Shown here: one piece after another, positions 6,727-10,392 of the stretch
Numbering within the stretch: the stretch's first letter is position 1
Layout: each line of letters opens with the position of its first letter
Assembly (NCBI GenBank): GCA_002434335.1
Contig: DJJW01000047.1
Span: 7,386 to 17,777 of the forward strand
Length of the DNA: 10,392 nucleotides
Direction of reading: 5' to 3'
From: Lachnoclostridium sp. UBA6558
Lineage (GTDB): Bacteria; Bacillota; Clostridia; Lachnospirales; Lachnospiraceae
Translations under genes and position numbers: made by a program
Notes under the pieces: model-generated
What the model saw: only the letters and a program-made list of their open reading frames with translations
Told to the model about the DNA's origin: nothing
Databases searched by the model: none

Positions 6727-8265
6727 ATGAAAAAAATATTAGCAATTATGCTGGTTGTTTTGTTGGCCGCAGGTTCCTTTGCGGCTTGCAGTTCTGCAGA
6801 AAATAACACCGGGTCCAAAGATACGGCAGGTAATGACGGGGGATCACCTTCATCAAATGAGGAAGGTACATCTTCAGTGTTGAAGGACGGTAAAGATACG
6901 GTATTAACCGTAATGTTTCCGGGAAATAATTCTACGCCAGCCAGTCTGGACGCAGTGAATAAAGCAATTACAGAAATTGCCCGTGAGACGATTGACTGTA
7001 CGGTAGAACTGAAAATAGTTGAATGGGGTGTTTACGCAGAACAGCAGAACCTTCTGTTATCCAGCGGAGAGCCGATTGACTTAGTATTTGCCCTGGCAAA
7101 TGTGTCGAGTACTGTTAATAACGGACAGGTGCTGGATATTACAGATTTAGCACCTGTATATGCTCCGGAGTCCATGGAGCTAATGGGACGATATATAGAT
7201 GCATGCAAAATTAATGGCGCACTGTACGGCTTCCCCACCTATCGTGATTTCGCAAGCGCCAGCGGACTGGTTTGTGTAACGGAAATTCTGAATGAACTTG
7301 GTGTTGATCCGGAAACAATAAAGACCTGGGACGATGTGGGAAATCTCCTTGCCAAGGTAAAGGAAACACATCCGGAACTGGATGTATTAGTACCCTCAGA
7401 TATGAGCAGCGGTATGACCGGTACCGCCCTGAATGGGGTATTTGATGGGGGGATTGCCGGGGTAGGCATATACGCAGATGGACGCGATGGCCTGACGGTG
7501 TATAACACTCATAAAACAGACGAATTTATGGAGTTTGCGAAACGAGCTTATGACTGGAATCAAAAGGGTTACTTTATTGCAGACCCAACAACAATTACAG
7601 ATACAAGGCAAACATTTTTCAAAGCCGGCAGTGCTTTCGGATTTATAGGCACCTATCATCCGGGCGTGCAAGCCGGAGAAGGAGTTAGTACAGGGGTTGA
7701 TATGACAGCGATTCAGATTACGGAAGCCACCAGCGGTACAACGAACATTACAACTTTCCAGTATCTTGTACCGGCTTCTGCAGATTCACCGGAAAAATCG
7801 GTAGCTCTGATGAACCTGATGTTCAGCAACCCGGAAGTTCAAAATCTTCTTCGTTTTGGTATTGAAGGCACCGATTATGTGGTAAATAACGGAGTAGCCA
7901 GCTATCCGGATGGAGTGAATAACGAAAACGTTGGTTGGTACAATGAAACATTTCTTACAGGAAATGCTACGATTGGATATAAATGGGTGACTGAACCTTC
8001 CGATATTTGGGAAAAATATCAGGAATTTAATGATGGTGCAAAGTTGTCACCGGCCTATGGTTTCTCTTATAATTCCGAGGGTGTGAAAGCCGAACTGACG
8101 GCTGTTCAGAATGTTCTGAATAAGTACACTCCTTTGATTTATGCAGGTCTCGCTGAACCGGAGGAAACTGTCGCAGAACTTAACAAAGAACTGGAATCAG
8201 CCGGAATAGATAATATTGTTAAGGATGTCCAGGCACAATTGGATGCATGGAGTGCAAAGCAATAA
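6727..8265 (+). CDS. Extracellular sugar-binding lipoprotein, second copy, first gene of the transport operon
   Basis: The 512-residue protein is the binding component of the importer encoded just downstream. A lipoprotein signal peptide covers residues 1-20 and ends in lipobox FAAC, with Cys21 as the lipidated residue. A Ser/Gly/Asn-rich flexible linker follows (about 22-50) and then the two-lobed solute-binding fold. NLLLSSGEPIDLVF (about 104-117) is the usual early block of family 1 sugar-binding proteins. The C-terminal part (LSPAYGFSYNSEGVKAEL, about 440-457) resembles the DUF3502-type C-terminal region seen in oligosaccharide-binding proteins of clostridia; this is from memory of the family. 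CGAGG at 6716-6720 is the ribosome site, 6 bases ahead. The protein differs clearly from the lipoprotein at 2140-3813, so the two are not a recent duplication. The substrate is unknown; a beta-linked oligosaccharide is plausible from the GH3 gene in the same operon. Confidence 0.88.
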   Translation: MKKILAIMLVVLLAAGSFAACSSAENNTGSKDTAGNDGGSPSSNEEGTSSVLKDGKDTVLTVMFPGNNSTPASLDAVNKAITEIARETIDCTVELKIVEWGVYAEQQNLLLSSGEPIDLVFALANVSSTVNNGQVLDITDLAPVYAPESMELMGRYIDACKINGALYGFPTYRDFASASGLVCVTEILNELGVDPETIKTWDDVGNLLAKVKETHPELDVLVPSDMSSGMTGTALNGVFDGGIAGVGIYADGRDGLTVYNTHKTDEFMEFAKRAYDWNQKGYFIADPTTITDTRQTFFKAGSAFGFIGTYHPGVQAGEGVSTGVDMTAIQITEATSGTTNITTFQYLVPASADSPEKSVALMNLMFSNPEVQNLLRFGIEGTDYVVNNGVASYPDGVNNENVGWYNETFLTGNATIGYKWVTEPSDIWEKYQEFNDGAKLSPAYGFSYNSEGVKAELTAVQNVLNKYTPLIYAGLAEPEETVAELNKELESAGIDNIVKDVQAQLDAWSAKQ

Positions 8266-8282
8266 TAACATAAATGGTGATT

Positions 8283-8311
8283 ATGGAGAGTCGCAATATG
8301 CGACTCTCCAT
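8283..8311 (+). other. Perfect 13-bp intercistronic hairpin
   Basis: Bases 8283-8295 pair exactly with 8299-8311 (ATGGAGAGTCGCA and its complement) around a 3-base loop ATA. No T tract follows, so it is not a standard intrinsic terminator. It lies 17 bases after the binding-protein stop and 25 bases before the permease start. In sugar ABC operons such hairpins commonly protect the 3' end of the binding-protein message, so that this protein is made in excess of the permeases. That role is inferred here. Confidence 0.7.
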
Positions 8312-8336
8312 TGACGGAGAATGACAGGAGAATACT

Positions 8337-9239
8337 ATGAAAAGAATAAAAAAAGCAATTCCGATTTATGTGATGCTATTGCCGGGTTTTATTTATATTC
8401 TGATTAATAATTATCTGCCGATGGGCGGTTTGGTTATGGCATTTAAGAATATAAAATGGAATGTGGGTATATGGAAAAGTGACTGGGTGGGCTTTGATAA
8501 TTTTGAGTATTTATTTAAGACCCCTGATGCATTAAATATCACAAGAAATACTATTTTATATAATATCGCCTTTATTATCGTTAACCTGATTGTGGCACTT
8601 TTGTATGCTATTATGCTGAGTGAAATCCGCCGGAAGCTGTTTGTTAAGGTATATCAGACCGTGATTATGCTGCCATTTATGATTTCTATGGTTATTGTAA
8701 GTTATCTTGCTTATGCATTTCTGGCAGGTGATACAGGATTGTTAAATGGAGTCCTGGAAGCAGTCGGGCTGCCTACAGTCTCCTGGTACACTGAACCGAA
8801 ATACTGGCCGTTCATTCTGGTAATTGTAAACTGCTGGAAGGGGGTCGGGTACGGAACCGTGGTGTATTTGTCCTCCATACTGGGAGTGGATCCCGAACTA
8901 TATGAAGCTGCATCAGTGGATGGAATTAATGAGATTCAGAAAATCAGATATATAACATTGCCAATGATAAAGCCTACGATAATTACAATGGTAATGCTGA
9001 GTATCGGGCGAATCTTTTACTCTGACTTTGGTCTGTTCTATCAGGTGCCGATGGCTTCGGGACCGCTGATGAACGTAACAAATACAATCGATACTTATGT
9101 ATATCAGGGTTTAATAAAGCTTGGGGATGTGGGAATGTCCTCTGCGGCCGGTTTTTATCAGTCAATGGTTGGATTTACTTTGATACTTCTGGCAAACTGG
9201 CTTACAACGAAGTATAGCAAAGAAAATGCATTATTCTAG
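8337..9239 (+). CDS. Sugar ABC transporter permease, LplB-type
   Basis: This 300-residue integral membrane protein is one of the two channel-forming subunits of a carbohydrate ABC importer (COG4209, LplB-like). Hydrophobic segments fit six membrane spans, at about 8-28, 70-92, 102-129, 150-174, 203-221 and 266-284. The cytoplasmic EAA loop that docks onto the ATPase is clear at about 180-199: EAASVDGINEIQKIRYITLP, with EAA, DG and the closing LP all present. The ribosome site AGGAG (8326-8330) is 6 bases ahead of the ATG. It follows the binding-protein gene after a hairpin and its 3' end is 13 bases from the next permease start, so the two are surely co-transcribed. No ATPase gene is seen in the window, so a shared MsmX-type ATPase is expected. 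Confidence 0.93.
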   Translation: MKRIKKAIPIYVMLLPGFIYILINNYLPMGGLVMAFKNIKWNVGIWKSDWVGFDNFEYLFKTPDALNITRNTILYNIAFIIVNLIVALLYAIMLSEIRRKLFVKVYQTVIMLPFMISMVIVSYLAYAFLAGDTGLLNGVLEAVGLPTVSWYTEPKYWPFILVIVNCWKGVGYGTVVYLSSILGVDPELYEAASVDGINEIQKIRYITLPMIKPTIITMVMLSIGRIFYSDFGLFYQVPMASGPLMNVTNTIDTYVYQGLIKLGDVGMSSAAGFYQSMVGFTLILLANWLTTKYSKENALF

Positions 9240-9252
9240 AAGGGAGAATGGA

Positions 9253-10137
9253 ATGAAACACTCAAACAATAAAGTTCAGATCATCGCAAACATGATTATG
9301 GCAGTAGCCACAATCATCACAATAATGCCTTTTGTTTTGCTGATAGCAGCATCCTTTACCGATAATGCAGAAATTGTATTAAACGGATATTCCTTTTTCC
9401 CCAAGTCCTTCAGTTTGGAAGCTTATCAATATATCTGGGGGGAAAAAACACAGATTTTTCGGGCGTATGCAATTACAATTATTGTAACATCAGTGGGAAC
9501 AACCGTCAGCCTTCTCATCACGATGTTGTATGCGTATGCACTATCAAAACAGAGTTTTCCCGGTAAGAAATTTTTCTCTTTCTTCCTGCTGTTTACCATG
9601 CTATTTAACGGTGGTTTGGTACCTACCTATACCATGTATACCAGATACCTTCACATGCGTGACAGCATTTGGGCTTTGATTATTCCGGGTCTGTTAATGT
9701 CAGCTATGAATGTGATTCTGGTTAGGAGCTATATACAGAATAATGTATCTCAGTCCTTGATAGAATCAGCACATATTGACGGTGCAAGCGAGTATAAAAT
9801 TTTCGGTTCAATGATAGTACCTCTGTCAAAACCGATTGTTGTTACTATTGGCATGTTTATCGGAGTGGGGTATTGGAATGACTGGACCAATGGTTTATAC
9901 TACGTGACAGATAACAAGCTGTACAGTATACAGCAGCTTTTGACAAATATGATGAAAAACATAGAGTTTCTGCAGTCTAATGCGGCTGCCGCTGCGTCAG
10001 GGATAACGGTTTCGATTCCAACGGGGACTGTACGTATGGCCATTGCCGTGGTAGGTATTCTGCCAATTTTGATTATCTATCCCTATGTACAAAAATATTT
10101 TGTAAAGGGAATTACGCTGGGAGCTGTAAAGGGATAA
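9253..10137 (+). CDS. Sugar ABC transporter permease, YtcP/LplC-type
   Basis: This 294-residue membrane protein is the second channel subunit (COG0395 group, YtcP/LplC-like). It has about six spans: 10-33, 68-90, 102-120, 133-149, 184-203 and 253-270. The EAA loop is at about 161-181 (ESAHIDGASEYKIF, then VPL), with Ser replacing the first Ala of EAA, a common variation. The C-terminus, YVQKYFVKGITLGAVKG, is typical of this group. The ATG at 9253 is chosen over the in-frame ATG at 9226. AGGGAG (9241-9246) is 6 bases ahead of 9253, and the earlier ATG lies inside the preceding gene without a ribosome site. Its partner is the permease at 8337-9239. No strong terminator follows, so transcription probably continues into the GH3 gene. 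Confidence 0.93.
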   Translation: MKHSNNKVQIIANMIMAVATIITIMPFVLLIAASFTDNAEIVLNGYSFFPKSFSLEAYQYIWGEKTQIFRAYAITIIVTSVGTTVSLLITMLYAYALSKQSFPGKKFFSFFLLFTMLFNGGLVPTYTMYTRYLHMRDSIWALIIPGLLMSAMNVILVRSYIQNNVSQSLIESAHIDGASEYKIFGSMIVPLSKPIVVTIGMFIGVGYWNDWTNGLYYVTDNKLYSIQQLLTNMMKNIEFLQSNAAAAASGITVSIPTGTVRMAIAVVGILPILIIYPYVQKYFVKGITLGAVKG

Positions 10138-10158
10138 ACCATTTCTCTTTTTTGAGAG

Positions 10159-10187
10159 TTCAAAATAGAAAATTACAATATTATAAG
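10159..10187 (+). promoter_or_regulatory. Weak internal promoter candidate ahead of the GH3 gene
   Basis: TTCAAA (10159-10164) and TATAAG (10182-10187) are 17 bases apart (4 of 6 and 5 of 6 to consensus). In a 115-base AT-rich gap this may be chance. The GH3 gene is probably also reached by read-through from the permease genes. Confidence 0.25.
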
Positions 10188-10252
10188 ATATATTACAAGA
10201 TGAAATCAGTTGATTATGCTAAGTTTATATAGAATGAAAGGAAAGGTATATT

Positions 10253-10392
10253 ATGAGTGAGAACTATTTAGATACTTCATTGCATCCTCATGAACGGGCA
10301 CAGGCACTTCTGGAGGAACTGAGTCTGGAGGAAAAAATTGCCCAGATTAACTGTGTCTTTCCATTTGATAGAATTATGAATGATTTTGAAGC
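10253..10392 (+). CDS. Glycoside hydrolase family 3 enzyme, N-terminal fragment
   Basis: Only the first 46 codons lie in the window and the frame is open to the edge. The start of the protein, including LDTSLHPHERAQALLEEL and SLEEKIAQINCVFPF, matches the N-terminal segment of family 3 beta-glycosidases (beta-glucosidase, beta-xylosidase or related). In these, a short helix of the form ERAxxLLxxLSLEEKIAQ precedes the (beta/alpha)8 domain. There is no signal peptide, so the enzyme should act in the cytoplasm on imported oligosaccharide. GAAAGG (10241-10246) is 6 bases ahead of the ATG. It follows the second permease by 115 bases in the same direction and is probably the last known part of the operon. 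Catalytic residues lie beyond the window, so the substrate cannot be assigned. Confidence 0.8.
   Translation, partial: MSENYLDTSLHPHERAQALLEELSLEEKIAQINCVFPFDRIMNDFE

Noticed and set aside
7032..7671. Several minus-strand open frames inside the second binding-lipoprotein gene
   Set aside because: They overlap one another and a firmly supported lipoprotein gene, and none shows a domain or ribosome site.
10143..10158. TCTC-TTTTTT-GAGA as a terminator after the second permease
   Set aside because: The stem is only 4 bp with the T run in the loop, not after the stem, so it should not terminate.
1..10392. CRISPR array, tRNA, rRNA, insertion sequence or defence system
   Set aside because: No regularly spaced repeats, RNA gene sequences, transposase or defence-type domains were seen on either strand.

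Overview
The window looks like a chromosomal segment from an AT-rich, spore-forming clostridium, probably Lachnospiraceae or a close relative. This is inferred from the strong AGGAGG-type ribosome sites, lipobox lipoproteins, a YesM/YesN-type two-component system, LplB/YtcP-type permeases and a YaaH/SleL-type LysM-GH18 protein. No rRNA, tRNA, CRISPR array, transposase or phage gene was seen.

Layout. Bases 1-348 are the 3' end of an imidazolonepropionase-like amidohydrolase. Bases 446-1723 encode a protein with two LysM domains and a GH18 domain, related to spore cortex-lytic enzymes, and a stem-loop terminator follows. An AT-rich 416-base gap with a good SigA-like promoter leads to a lone sugar-binding lipoprotein (2140-3813). 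A perfect 14-bp hairpin separates that gene from a convergent two-component operon on the minus strand: kinase 6439-4814, then response regulator 4817-4038, coupled by a 4-base GTGA overlap. From a shared divergent region (6440-6726) a second operon runs rightward: binding lipoprotein (6727-8265), permease (8337-9239), permease (9253-10137) and the first 46 codons of a GH3 glycosidase (10253 to the window edge).

How they work together (inference). The kinase probably senses an extracellular glycan-derived signal, and the AraC-type regulator would switch on oligosaccharide uptake. The binding lipoproteins capture oligosaccharide and the two permeases import it. No ATPase is encoded here, so a shared MsmX/UgpC-type ATPase elsewhere is expected. 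The GH3 enzyme would cleave the imported sugar. Two binding proteins bracket one regulator pair, and both upstream regions carry a similar element, AAGCAG-N3-TTTATTT, which is a candidate operator.

Most unusual points: (1) the GH18 protein has lost every acidic position of the DxxDxDxE catalytic signature, including Glu to Gln; (2) the response regulator receiver lacks the invariant lysine and one of the two acidic metal-pocket residues, although its partner kinase looks intact; (3) the shared element upstream of both binding-protein genes; (4) the orphan second binding protein. I see no clearly new multi-gene system. The locus is a recognisable carbohydrate-utilisation module with some atypical parts.
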